This document shows positions 25,688 to 33,091 of a stretch of DNA of 49,646 bases, in pieces. This stretch comes from Bradyrhizobium valentinum (GTDB lineage Bacteria; Pseudomonadota; Alphaproteobacteria; Rhizobiales; Xanthobacteraceae). The DNA lies in the NCBI RefSeq assembly GCF_001440405.1, contig NZ_LLXX01000190.1:489-50134 (forward strand). Direction: 5' to 3'. Position numbers and translations under genes: made by a program. The notes under the pieces are model-generated. The model ran no database searches. It worked only from the letters and a program-made list of their open reading frames with translations, and had not been told where the DNA came from. Each line of letters begins with the position of its first letter. The first letter of the stretch is position 1.

Positions 25688-25736
25688 GTGAGTCCCCCTC
25701 CGGCGCTCGCCGAAAATGCGCTGTTAGTGGTTTGTT

Positions 25737-25761
25737 AACGTGAACCGGCGCCGCGGGTTCC
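25737..25761 (-). promoter_or_regulatory. Exact EcfG-type promoter of the 50-residue membrane protein
   Basis: On the minus strand: GGAAC (25761-25757), 16 bases, CGTT (25740-25737). The predicted start near 25730 leaves a leader of about 43 bases before the ATG at 25687. Confidence 0.8.
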
Positions 25762-25890
25762 GGGCGGGGAACTGCAAATCTCATGGGCAAAATCGCAAGC
25801 GTTTCAATGCCCCCGTAGTACTACCCGGTTCCAAACTGCCTAAGTCTTTACCGTTCTCCCTCCAAATGGCCGGGCACCTGGGGGAGCATC

Positions 25891-27984
25891 ATGTTGAACC
25901 GTCTGACCGTATCCGCGCTGCTGAAGACCGTCATCCTCGTCACCTCTTTCTGCGTGGTGGTTGGATTTTCGCTCAACGCCTGGGATTCCTGGGGCCGCCT
26001 GCAGGTGGCGAGCCGCATCGCAGTGATCGCAGATGCCTCCGCGAACATGTTCAAGGCGATGCACAATCTGCGCACCGACCGCTCCACGACCAACCGGCTG
26101 CTGAATTCCGATGCGCCGATGGAAGCCGATATCGAGAAATATCTGCGCAACATCCGCGACACCGAAATGCCCGCAATGGCCAACGCGCTCGGCCTGCTCA
26201 GCGGACTGCAATTCGCGCAGCAGCAGACGCTGGTGCCCGAGTTCGACCGTCTGCTCAAGTCGATGACCTCGCTGCAGAAGGAATTCTGGGAAGCGATGGG
26301 CAAGCCGAAGGCCTCGCGCCGCCCGACGCTGGCCAAAGAGTATATGGACACGACGACGACGATGCTGGAAACGCTCGACAAGCTGTCCGGGTCGGTTGCC
26401 GCCGCCATCAATCACCAGGACGCGACCATCGACCAGTTGCTGGCGATCAAGCAGATCGCCTGGCTGTTGCGCAACACCGCCGGCGAAGCCTCGCTGATCG
26501 TCGCGATCGGGCTCAACAGCGGCAAGATCACGTCGGAGGCGAAGCTCGCCTATACGAAATATGCCGGCGGCATCGACGCCGCATGGAGCGCCCTGGAGTT
26601 GACGGCCGCGGGGATGCAGTTGCCCCCGGCGATTTCCGCCGCCATGGCCGCGACCAAGACCGGCTATTTCGAGCCGTCATATCTCGCGTTGCGCGATCGG
26701 CTGTTGACGCAGATCGCGGCCGGCGAGAAGGCGGAATTGACCCCGAACCAATGGACTCCGATCACGGTCGGACGTCTCGCTACCGCCGTCGGCGTGGCGG
26801 AAGCCGCCCTCGACGCCGCCAGGGACCAAGCCGCGCTGCTGCGCTCCACGGCCCAGCGCTCGCTGATCATGCAACTCTCCCTGCTGGCAGGCGCGCTCGC
26901 ATTGGCGTTCGGCGCCATGGCGATCGTCACCCGCCGAGTCATCAAGCCGCTGCACAACATGCGCGACGCCATGCTGAAGGTCGCGGCCGGCGACGTTCAC
27001 GTCGATACGGGCTACGCCGCGCGCCACGACGAGATCGGCGCGCTGGCCGGCGCGCTGGAGACTTTCAAGCAGCAGGCCGCCGACAAGGCCCGCATCGAGG
27101 TGCAGGAGCGCGAGCGCAACGCCGGCGCCACGGCGCGGCAGCAGGCGATCGAGAGCTATGTCGGCGAGTTCGAGAGCATGGTGCGCCAGACGCTCAGCCA
27201 GCTCGGCGATGCTTCCGGCCAGATGCGGACCACCTCGGCCAGCCTGTCGACGATTTCGCGCCAGACCAACGAGCGCGTCCAGGTCGCCGAGAAGGCTTCC
27301 GGCGAGGCCTCGATGAGCGTCGAAACCGTGGCCGCGGCTTCCGAAGAGCTCAGCGCCTCGATCAACGACATCAGTCAACAGGCGGCGCACGCGGCTGATA
27401 TCGCCAGCCGCGCGGTCGGCCAGGCGCGCAACACCGACGGCACCGTCCAGGGGCTCGCCCAATCGGCCGGGCGGATCGGCGAAGTCGTCGGCCTGATCAA
27501 CACCATCGCCGCCCAGACCAACCTGCTGGCGCTCAATGCGACGATCGAAGCCGCGCGCGCCGGCGAGGCCGGCCGCGGCTTTGCGGTGGTCGCCTCCGAA
27601 GTCAAATCGCTGGCGAGCCAGACGGCGAAGGCGACGGAGGAAATCTCCGAGCAGATCTCCGACATCCAGCGCGTCGCGGGCGAGGCGATCGACGCCATCA
27701 AGGGTATCGGCAGCATCATCGGCGAGGTCAACGAGGTCGCGACCACGATTGCCGCCGCCGTGCAGCAGCAGGGCGCCGCGACGCAGGAGATCACGCGCTC
27801 GACGCAATTCGCGGCGCAGGGCACCAAGAACGTGTCCGACAACATCACCGGCGTGAAGGCCGATGCCGACGCGGCAGCAGCCGCCGCCGAGGATGTGAAG
27901 CAGGCTTCCCAGACGCTGGAAACGCAGAGCCAGCAACTGGGCAGTCAGGTCACCGCGTTCCTCGGCAAGATCCGCGCGGCGTAG
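25891..27984 (+). CDS. Methyl-accepting chemotaxis protein (HAMP plus signalling domain)
   Basis: A 697-residue transmembrane chemoreceptor. Helix 1 is at about residues 8-28 (TVILVTSFCVVVGFSL). A helical periplasmic sensor domain of ~290 residues follows, which I cannot assign to a ligand class. Helix 2 is at about 325-345 (LSLLAGALALAFGAMAIV), then HAMP (RRVIKPLHNMRDAMLKVAAG). The signalling hairpin tip is around residue 545 (QTNLLALNATIEAARAGEAG), where it meets CheA/CheW. It has no pentapeptide tether at the C-terminus (ends FLGKIRAA). GGGGAG precedes the ATG. No che genes adjoin. Confidence 0.93.
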   Translation: MLNRLTVSALLKTVILVTSFCVVVGFSLNAWDSWGRLQVASRIAVIADASANMFKAMHNLRTDRSTTNRLLNSDAPMEADIEKYLRNIRDTEMPAMANALGLLSGLQFAQQQTLVPEFDRLLKSMTSLQKEFWEAMGKPKASRRPTLAKEYMDTTTTMLETLDKLSGSVAAAINHQDATIDQLLAIKQIAWLLRNTAGEASLIVAIGLNSGKITSEAKLAYTKYAGGIDAAWSALELTAAGMQLPPAISAAMAATKTGYFEPSYLALRDRLLTQIAAGEKAELTPNQWTPITVGRLATAVGVAEAALDAARDQAALLRSTAQRSLIMQLSLLAGALALAFGAMAIVTRRVIKPLHNMRDAMLKVAAGDVHVDTGYAARHDEIGALAGALETFKQQAADKARIEVQERERNAGATARQQAIESYVGEFESMVRQTLSQLGDASGQMRTTSASLSTISRQTNERVQVAEKASGEASMSVETVAAASEELSASINDISQQAAHAADIASRAVGQARNTDGTVQGLAQSAGRIGEVVGLINTIAAQTNLLALNATIEAARAGEAGRGFAVVASEVKSLASQTAKATEEISEQISDIQRVAGEAIDAIKGIGSIIGEVNEVATTIAAAVQQQGAATQEITRSTQFAAQGTKNVSDNITGVKADADAAAAAAEDVKQASQTLETQSQQLGSQVTAFLGKIRAA

Positions 27985-28019
27985 CCGGATGGCTATAGCG
28001 GCATCCTCATTGTATCGCC

Positions 28020-28122
28020 GTCACCCTGAGGAGGCCGCAACGCGGCCGTCTCGAAGGGCGACGGCCACTGGCGGGGCCGTTCATCCTTCGAGGCTCGCTT
28101 CGCTCGCACCTCAGGATGACGG
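28020..28122. repeat. Dispersed palindromic element R3
   Basis: GTCACCCTGAGG (left, from 28020) pairs with CCTCAGGATGAC (right) with one mismatch. Inner arms such as CTCGAAGG and CCTTCGAG extend the hairpin. It fills the gap between the convergent chemoreceptor and DUF2865 genes. A smaller palindrome around GGCCCGGGCC follows at about 28131-28154. Confidence 0.75.
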
Positions 28123-28167
28123 GTTAAGATGATGGCCCGGTCAGGCCCGGGCCATGACAGCCCGTAA

Positions 28168-28806
28168 TTACTCCCGCGCCACGACAGGCACGCGCCCATA
28201 CTTGGCGCGGACCTTCTCGGATGCGGGCGAGAAATTCAGCTCCGCGCCGCGCTTGTCGCCACCGCGGCCTGCGACCAAGAGACCGTTCTCGCCGGCGACG
28301 ATGTCGCCTTTGCGTAGCGTCGGATCCTCCTCGATCTTGACCGGCGCGAGCCCGACCTGGTCCTTGCCGTTGCAGGTGCAGCCTGCCACGAGTTCGTTGC
28401 GATAGCGGAAGGCGTTCGGCAATTCCGAGTAGGACTGGCCGTTGTCGGCGGCGGCGTTGTCGATGCCGCTGCCGTAGAACAATTTGGTCTCGCTCGCAGG
28501 ACACAGTTTGTTGCAGGAGGCCGCCCGGCTCGCATTATCAGATGCAGGCACCGGGAAATAACGTCCGTCGCAGGTCCGCACGCAGTACGCCTGGCCGCCG
28601 CCGTAGCGGCCACGCCCCTCGCCTCGCGGCGCGTAAATCTGCCCGTCGTCATTGCCGAAGGGCATCTGGATATGGGGCTGATGGCGCGGGCGGCCGAACC
28701 CGCCGAACAGTTGCGAGAAAAAGTCCTGGGCCTGCGCGGCCGGCGCCAGCACCGAGGCACACATCAGCGCGGCCGCCCCCCATGCTGAGAGTTTTCCCGA
28801 TCGCAC
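28168..28806 (-). CDS. DUF2865 family exported protein
   Basis: A 212-residue protein from the GTG at 28806, which has AGGAGA six bases upstream. It has a signal peptide (KLSAWGAAALMCASVLAPAA) and mature start QDFFSQLFGG. The conserved core has the Cys set YCVRTCDGRYFPVP, CNKLCPASETKLFYG and AGCTCN, six Cys in all, as in DUF2865 proteins. Function unknown; periplasmic and disulfide-bonded by inference. The next gene upstream on this strand is the L,D-transpeptidase, whose stop is 35 bases away, so they may be co-transcribed. Confidence 0.85.
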   Translation of the reverse strand: MRSGKLSAWGAAALMCASVLAPAAQAQDFFSQLFGGFGRPRHQPHIQMPFGNDDGQIYAPRGEGRGRYGGGQAYCVRTCDGRYFPVPASDNASRAASCNKLCPASETKLFYGSGIDNAAADNGQSYSELPNAFRYRNELVAGCTCNGKDQVGLAPVKIEEDPTLRKGDIVAGENGLLVAGRGGDKRGAELNFSPASEKVRAKYGRVPVVARE

Positions 28807-28841
28807 CAAGCTTCTCCTGTCGCGCAACACGACGCGTCCGT

Positions 28842-29609
28842 TCAGTTTACTTGCGGCGCAATAAGGTTCATCGCCTGGCGGCCCGCGGGCGTAGTCGCGA
28901 CCGGGCGCGGATGCGCGCCGACCGGACGAGCTGTGATGCCGGTCCTGGTATCCCCACCTCGCGCCATGACCGGCGCGCGCTTCGGCAGCACCACGACCTT
29001 GGTGCCGACATCGACCCGGCTGAACAGATCTGTGACATCCTCATTGGTCAGGCGGATGCAGCCCGACGAGACGAACTTTCCGATCGTCGAGGGATCGTTG
29101 GTGCCGTGAATGCGGTACTGGCTGGTGCCGAGATACATCGCCCGCGCGCCGAGCGGGTTACCGGGACCACCGGCCATGAAGCGCGGCAGATAGGGCTGGC
29201 GCGCGATCATCTGGGCCGGCGGATGCCAGTCCGGCCATTCCGCCTTGCGGCTGATGGTCTGCACCCCGGACCAGGTAAAGCCTTCGCGGCCGACGCCGAC
29301 GCCGTACCTGATGGCACGGCCCTGGCCGAGCACGTAATAGAGCGTGGTGTTGCCGGTATCGATGATGATGGTGCCCGGCCCCTCCGTCGTGCCATAGGCG
29401 ACGACGGCGCGGCGAAGCCGTTCGGGCGTCGCGCCCTCGTCGGCGCCGATCACCTCGTCGGCGGGATACCCATTCGGCTGGCTCGAAGCGTAGCCGAGCA
29501 TCTGCGCGTTCGCGCTCGAGATCACTAACGGCATCAGCAAGACGGCGCTGACGAGGACGAGCGCGCTTGCCACGCGCGACGAAAGCCGGCGATCGGAGGA
29601 CTGTGTCAT
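28842..29609 (-). CDS. L,D-transpeptidase (YkuD domain)
   Basis: A 255-residue exported enzyme from the ATG at 29609. Signal peptide about residues 12-36 (VASALVLVSAVLLMPLVISS). The YkuD catalytic motif is seen as IHGTNDPSTIGKFVSSGCIR, with His and the nucleophilic Cys, followed by LTNEDVTDLFSRV. Such enzymes form 3-3 peptidoglycan crosslinks or attach proteins to the wall. GPGNPLGARAMYLG before the motif is typical of the ErfK/YbiS group. An exact EcfG promoter at 29658-29682 makes this a stress-induced wall-remodelling gene. Confidence 0.92.
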   Translation of the reverse strand: MTQSSDRRLSSRVASALVLVSAVLLMPLVISSANAQMLGYASSQPNGYPADEVIGADEGATPERLRRAVVAYGTTEGPGTIIIDTGNTTLYYVLGQGRAIRYGVGVGREGFTWSGVQTISRKAEWPDWHPPAQMIARQPYLPRFMAGGPGNPLGARAMYLGTSQYRIHGTNDPSTIGKFVSSGCIRLTNEDVTDLFSRVDVGTKVVVLPKRAPVMARGGDTRTGITARPVGAHPRPVATTPAGRQAMNLIAPQVN

Positions 29610-29657
29610 GGGCCTGCCCCGCTGGATGTGTGCATCGTTGGATGCTCTGCACCAACA

Positions 29658-29682
29658 AACGCGGCTGCGGGCCGGCGGTTCC
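29658..29682 (-). promoter_or_regulatory. Exact EcfG-type promoter of the L,D-transpeptidase
   Basis: On the minus strand: GGAAC (29682-29678), 16 bases, CGTT (29661-29658). The predicted start near 29651 is about 42 bases before the ATG. Confidence 0.8.
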
Positions 29683-29741
29683 GTGCGCCCGACACCGCGC
29701 CACCGCGCGCCTAATGCGACACCGCTCACGCCGGCGCGATT

Positions 29742-29766
29742 GGAACCCGCGCGCTCGCGTCACGTT
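29742..29766 (+). promoter_or_regulatory. Exact EcfG-type promoter of the AI-2E-type permease gene
   Basis: GGAAC at 29742-29746, 16 bases, CGTT at 29763-29766. The start of transcription would be near 29772. That rules out the ATG at 29767 and earlier codons and supports the GTG at 29836. Confidence 0.78.
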
Positions 29767-29835
29767 ATGATCGCTGTCCGGTTTGCGACGTCGCCGTTGC
29801 CATGTCATCGCCGCTTCGGGCGAGGGAAAACCATT

Positions 29836-31008
29836 GTGAGCGTCATTCCCACAAAGCCTTCGCCCGCCAAGCCCTTGGCCGTCAAATCCCCTCCGACAAA
29901 GCCGTTGCCCCATGAACGCCAGCTCCCCCACGAGCTGGAAGGCACGCCGGTCCCTGACAGCAAGACCGAATTGCCGCCGCTCATCCGCCGCACGGAAGTG
30001 GTGGCCATCTGCCTCGTTGGTCTGCTGATCATCTGCATCATCGCCGGCCTTTATCTTGCCAAGGCGTTCTTTCTGCCGATCACGATGGCCTTCATCGTCG
30101 GCACCATGCTCTCGCCCGCCGCGAATTTCCTGGAGCGATATCGCATCCCGCGCCCGGTCGCGGCCGTACTGATCGTGGCGGTCGTCAGTGCCGCCTCGGC
30201 CTTCATGGTCAGCCTGATCGCATCGCCCGCGGTCGAATGGAGCGGCAAGCTTCCTGAGCTGGGGTCGCTTTTGAGGGAGAAGCTGCACGTGTTCGACCGG
30301 CCGCTCGCACTCTGGCAGGAGTTGCAGAGCACGCTCGGCGGCCCCGACACGCTCACGACATTGCATCTGCCGAAGATCGACTGGGTGCAGCCAACCTTGG
30401 AGTTCCTGTCGCCGACCTTTGCCGAATTCCTGCTGTTCATCGCGACGCTGATCCTGTTCATCGCGAGCTGGCGGGACCTGCGCCGGGCCTTGATCATGAA
30501 TTTCGGCGAGCGCGAGTGGCGGTTGCGGGCGCTGCGGATCCTCAACGAGATCGAGGACCGTCTCGGTGGCTACCTCCTGATGGTGACTATGATCAATGCC
30601 GGTGTCGGCATCGCCACAGGCCTGATCTGCGCGGTTACGGGCATGCCCAATCCGGCCAGTCTCGGCGCGCTGGCCGCGATCCTGAATTTCATCCCGATCA
30701 TCGGCCCGGTGGCGATGTTCGCCGTCCTGGTCGTGGTCGGCCTTGTCTCGTTCCCGACCTTGAGCGCCGGGCTGCTGGCCCCGGCCATGTTTGCGGTGAT
30801 GACCTTCCTGGAGGGCCACTTCCTGACGCCGACGATCGTCGGGCGGCGGCTGGCGCTGAACGCGCTCGCCGTGTTCTTAACCCTTGCGTTCTGGACCTGG
30901 CTGTGGGGGCCGATGGGCGCGTTCCTGTCGTCGCCGCTTCTGATCGTCGCGCTGATCGTGAAGGAGCATCTGACGCCGTCGGCTTCGCCGCAACTGCCGG
31001 AGGACTAG
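29836..31008 (+). CDS. AI-2E family transporter (PerM type)
   Basis: About 390 residues from the GTG at 29836, which has GAGGG nine bases before it. A Pro/Lys-rich cytosolic N-terminus of ~55 residues precedes the first helix pair (EVVAICLVGLLIICIIAGLY and LAKAFFLPITMAFIVGTMLS). The AI-2E/PerM domain shows seven to eight helices and the motif LGALAAILNFIPIIGPVAM. EGHFLTPTIVGRRLALNALA is the usual late signature. Substrates vary (autoinducer-2 export or Na+/H+ exchange are known for members), so none is claimed. It is divergent from the L,D-transpeptidase, with separate EcfG promoters. Confidence 0.87.
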   Translation: MSVIPTKPSPAKPLAVKSPPTKPLPHERQLPHELEGTPVPDSKTELPPLIRRTEVVAICLVGLLIICIIAGLYLAKAFFLPITMAFIVGTMLSPAANFLERYRIPRPVAAVLIVAVVSAASAFMVSLIASPAVEWSGKLPELGSLLREKLHVFDRPLALWQELQSTLGGPDTLTTLHLPKIDWVQPTLEFLSPTFAEFLLFIATLILFIASWRDLRRALIMNFGEREWRLRALRILNEIEDRLGGYLLMVTMINAGVGIATGLICAVTGMPNPASLGALAAILNFIPIIGPVAMFAVLVVVGLVSFPTLSAGLLAPAMFAVMTFLEGHFLTPTIVGRRLALNALAVFLTLAFWTWLWGPMGAFLSSPLLIVALIVKEHLTPSASPQLPED

Positions 31009-31025
31009 GCCCGGCATCAGACCTG

Positions 31026-31050
31026 GGAACTTCCCATCCGACGGGGCGTT
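31026..31050 (+). promoter_or_regulatory. Exact EcfG-type promoter of the YqjD-like gene
   Basis: GGAAC at 31026-31030, 16 bases, CGTT at 31047-31050. It begins 17 bases after the AI-2E gene stop and leads into the DUF883 gene 36 bases on. Confidence 0.8.
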
Positions 31051-31086
31051 TGTTCCGCAAATGAATTCGGTATCCGGGAGCTTTCG

Positions 31087-31452
31087 ATGTCGACGACGAA
31101 CGAAGCCACCAAAAATCTGACGGACAAAGCGACCTACGAACGCCTGCAAAAGGATGTCACCGCCGTGAAAAACGATATTGCAGCTCTGACCGAGCAGATC
31201 ACCGATGCACTGAACAATTTTGCCGGCACCGCCGGCAAGCAGGCACGGCACGGTTACAACCAGGCCCGCGCCAATGCGGAAGCGGCGGTCGACGACATGT
31301 CGGAGCGCGGCAGCGCCATGATGGATGCGGCGCAGAACGCGGCCTCTTCGATCGAGGAGACGCTGGAAGACGTCATCACGCAGCGTCCGCTGGCAACCGT
31401 CGGCCTTGCGCTTGGCATCGGCTTTCTGATCGGCGTGACCTGGCGCAGGTAG
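31087..31452 (+). CDS. DUF883 (YqjD/ElaB-like) membrane-anchored protein
   Basis: A 121-residue protein with an amphipathic, coiled-coil-like body (TYERLQKDVTAVKNDIAALT and QARANAEAAVDDMSERG). One C-terminal membrane helix follows (PLATVGLALGIGFLIGVTW), capped by RR. In E. coli YqjD and ElaB bind ribosomes and anchor them to the inner membrane in stationary phase; that role is knowledge of relatives. It has its own exact EcfG promoter, and the YqjE-like gene follows 138 bases later. Confidence 0.88.
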   Translation: MSTTNEATKNLTDKATYERLQKDVTAVKNDIAALTEQITDALNNFAGTAGKQARHGYNQARANAEAAVDDMSERGSAMMDAAQNAASSIEETLEDVITQRPLATVGLALGIGFLIGVTWRR

Positions 31453-31590
31453 TTTTGGCGCAGGCAGCTTTGGCGCCGATTGTCTTCGATGGCGCGCACC
31501 GGCGATCCAAACGTCGCGGCGGCGTTGTGCGTTGCGGCTTGTTTCGTTGACGTCGTTTTCAGATCGAGGCTTTCGGATCGAGGCTTGGCC

Positions 31591-32037
31591 ATGTTTCAGC
31601 GATTGATCGATGATTTCAAGGAGTCGACCGGCACCGCGCTGCGGTTGACCTCGCTGGCGGCAGCGGCGGCCTTGGCGTTGCTGGTCACGACCGGCTTTCT
31701 GTGCGCGGCGGCCTTCGTGTTCGTGCTTCAGAATTACGGTCCGGTGCAGGCCTGCCTCACCGGAGCCGCCATCTTCTTCGTGGTCACCTTGATCGCGGCC
31801 GGCTGCTATATGATGCGCAAGAAGCAGATCGAGGCGCGCGCCGAACAGGCGGCGAAGGCGGCAAAGTCCACCGCACAGACCGTGCTGTCCGATCCGATGC
31901 TGGTCGCGGCCGGCATCCAGGTGATCCGCGCCATCGGCGTCAAGAAGCTGATCCCGATCCTCGCAGTCGGCGGCCTGGCTCTGGGATTTCTCGCCACCCG
32001 CGCTAACAACAGCAGCAGCGAAGCGCCGGCGGAGTAG
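31591..32037 (+). CDS. YqjE-like (DUF1469/holin III superfamily) membrane protein
   Basis: A 148-residue protein from the ATG at 31591. It has two adjacent helices (AAAAALALLVTTGFLCAAAF and GAAIFFVVTLIAAGCYMMRK) and a third weak one near the C-terminus (KLIPILAVGGLALGFLA). The layout and the position after a YqjD-like gene match the yqjD-yqjE order of enterobacteria. The family carries a phage holin label, but nothing phage-like surrounds it. A membrane role in stress is inferred from the shared promoter. Confidence 0.75.
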   Translation: MFQRLIDDFKESTGTALRLTSLAAAAALALLVTTGFLCAAAFVFVLQNYGPVQACLTGAAIFFVVTLIAAGCYMMRKKQIEARAEQAAKAAKSTAQTVLSDPMLVAAGIQVIRAIGVKKLIPILAVGGLALGFLATRANNSSSEAPAE

Positions 32038-32055
32038 GACGAAGTCAATCCACTC

Positions 32056-32195
32056 GTCGTCCCTGCGAACGCAGGGGCCCATAACCACCGTCGCCAATTG
32101 TTGAAGGAAAGTCGTCGACCATCGCAGCAAGGCAACACACGCCGCGGCGTATGGGTCCCGGATCGCGCTCGCTACGCTCGCTTGTCCGGGACGAC
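32056..32195. repeat. Dispersed palindromic element R1, copy 2 (chimeric right end)
   Basis: The left arm GTCGTCCCTGCGAACGCAGG matches copy 1. The right arm begins alike (CGCGGCGTATGGGTCCC) but then carries a different palindrome, GGATCGCGCTCGCTACGC, before returning to GGGACGAC. This looks like an exchange with a related repeat type. Confidence 0.75.
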
Positions 32196-32260
32196 GGAGA
32201 TGGGAGTAGCCGCGATACAGTTAAGCGGAATATTTTTGCAACGAGGGCTGGACAGGTTTT

Positions 32261-32335
32261 GACTGATTTGCCCGTCGTGCCAGCCTGTCGCAGGCCGCTG
32301 CATGAAGTTGCGCTTGCGCGAAAAGCAAATCAGTC
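32261..32335. repeat. Spaced inverted repeat R5
   Basis: GACTGATTTGC (32261-32271) and GCAAATCAGTC (32325-32335) form a perfect 11-bp inverted repeat around 53 bases. There is no gene in the loop. Confidence 0.65.
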
Positions 32336-32345
32336 CGGAGAAGTT

Positions 32346-32441
32346 CGTAGGGTGGGCAAAGCGACAGCGTGCCCACCATCAAGAAGCGCGCTCGACGATC
32401 GATGGTGGGCACGTCGCTCGCGCTCCTTTGCCCACCCTACG
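32346..32441. repeat. Nested palindromic element R4
   Basis: The outer arms CGTAGGGTGGGCAAAG (32346-32361) and CTTTGCCCACCCTACG (32426-32441) are perfect 16-bp complements. The inner arms GTGCCCACCATC (32369-32380) and GATGGTGGGCAC (32401-32412) are perfect 12-bp complements. Sequences of this GTAGGGTGGGCAAAG type recur in rhizobial genomes by general knowledge. It ends 12 bases before the stop of the next gene. Confidence 0.85.
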
Positions 32442-32453
32442 GATCCAGCGCGA

Positions 32454-32852
32454 TCAGGTCACGCAGCGGCCGGGCTGAAGCAGTTTTGCGACTTCGGTCA
32501 GCACACTGACCGGCGGTTCGCAGGCGATCGCCGTCTTCGATTGGGTAGGCTTGGCAGGCGATGGCACCGGCGGCGCGGGGCGGTTCCGCGCCTCGTCCTT
32601 GACGACGGGAACTCGAACGACCACCGACGTATCGTCGAGGCCGACGCCCTTGATGGTAATCGTCTCGGTCTGGCCTGGCGCGGCTCTGAGCGCCGCGCGG
32701 TCGGCCTTGCCGGTGCGGTTGATGTCCGCTGCAGGTGCAGTCGAGGCGAGTTGCCTAAGGCTGGCGAGATCATGACCCGATGCGAACTGGACGGCGCCAA
32801 ATGTCGCGGAGATGGCGAGAGCGGCTAAAAATGCTTTGAAAATCTGTGACAT
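32454..32852 (-). CDS. Small exported protein of unknown function
   Basis: A 132-residue protein with an N-terminal signal sequence (MSQIFKAFLAALAISATFGA). A linker with DRAALRAAPGQTETITIKGV and a Pro-rich stretch (NRPAPPVPSPAKPTQS) follow. The C-terminus has two Cys (IACEPPVSVLTEVAKLLQPG, then RCVT), which may form a disulfide. I do not recognise a named family; this two-Cys ending is common among short Bradyrhizobium periplasmic proteins. The gene stands alone between repeats and a terminator. Confidence 0.75.
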   Translation of the reverse strand: MSQIFKAFLAALAISATFGAVQFASGHDLASLRQLASTAPAADINRTGKADRAALRAAPGQTETITIKGVGLDDTSVVVRVPVVKDEARNRPAPPVPSPAKPTQSKTAIACEPPVSVLTEVAKLLQPGRCVT

Positions 32853-32939
32853 GACGGTTTATCCCTCGCCCCGTGGCGATCACGGACACAACCGAACCGA
32901 GCCGCCGGGGGTCCGGCGCTTCTCAATCACTTAACCGTG

Positions 32940-33076
32940 TATGAAAAATATTTGGAGGGCGCGGGAACGAATCCGGGGGGCTCGGAGTCATCCCGGCAGC
33001 CGGTTATTCCCCCTGCCCCATTGACCGGCGACGTAGGGTGCGACCGTGGTGATGCCGGTCGCACCCTGCTTTTTTT
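32940..33076 (+). ncRNA. Possible small RNA ending in an orphan terminator
   Basis: A strong plus-strand terminator at 33035-33076 has no plus-strand gene before it for 1 kb. The ~100 bases upstream have no good reading frame and include structured runs such as CCGGGGGGCTCGGAGTCATC and CCGGCAGCCGG. An AT-rich patch near 32936-32952 could be promoter. The 5' end and existence of the RNA are guesses. Confidence 0.3.
33035..33076 (+). terminator. Rho-independent terminator with T7 run
   Basis: AGGGTGCGACCG (33035-33046) pairs perfectly with CGGTCGCACCCT (33056-33067) around a nine-base loop, then GC and seven T. On the minus strand there is no T run, so it is oriented for a plus-strand transcript. 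Confidence 0.85.
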
Positions 33077-33091
33077 GACTAGACCACTTCT

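Larger units (their letters stand above)
32038..32453. other. Gene-free, repeat-rich stretch between convergent genes
   Basis: The 416 bases hold no credible gene. They hold three palindromic elements in a row: R1 copy 2 (32056-32195), an 11-bp spaced dyad (32261-32335) and the GTAGGGTGGGCAAAG element (32346-32441). Confidence 0.8.

Noticed and set aside
31591..32037. Holin-like family label suggesting a prophage
   Set aside because: The gene pairs with a YqjD-like gene as in E. coli yqjD-yqjE, and there are no phage structural, lysis or integrase genes nearby.
32964..32988. Possible EcfG promoter beginning GGAAC near the small-RNA candidate
   Set aside because: No CGTT-like -10 follows at 16, 17 or 18 bases (GAGT, AGTC, GTCA).
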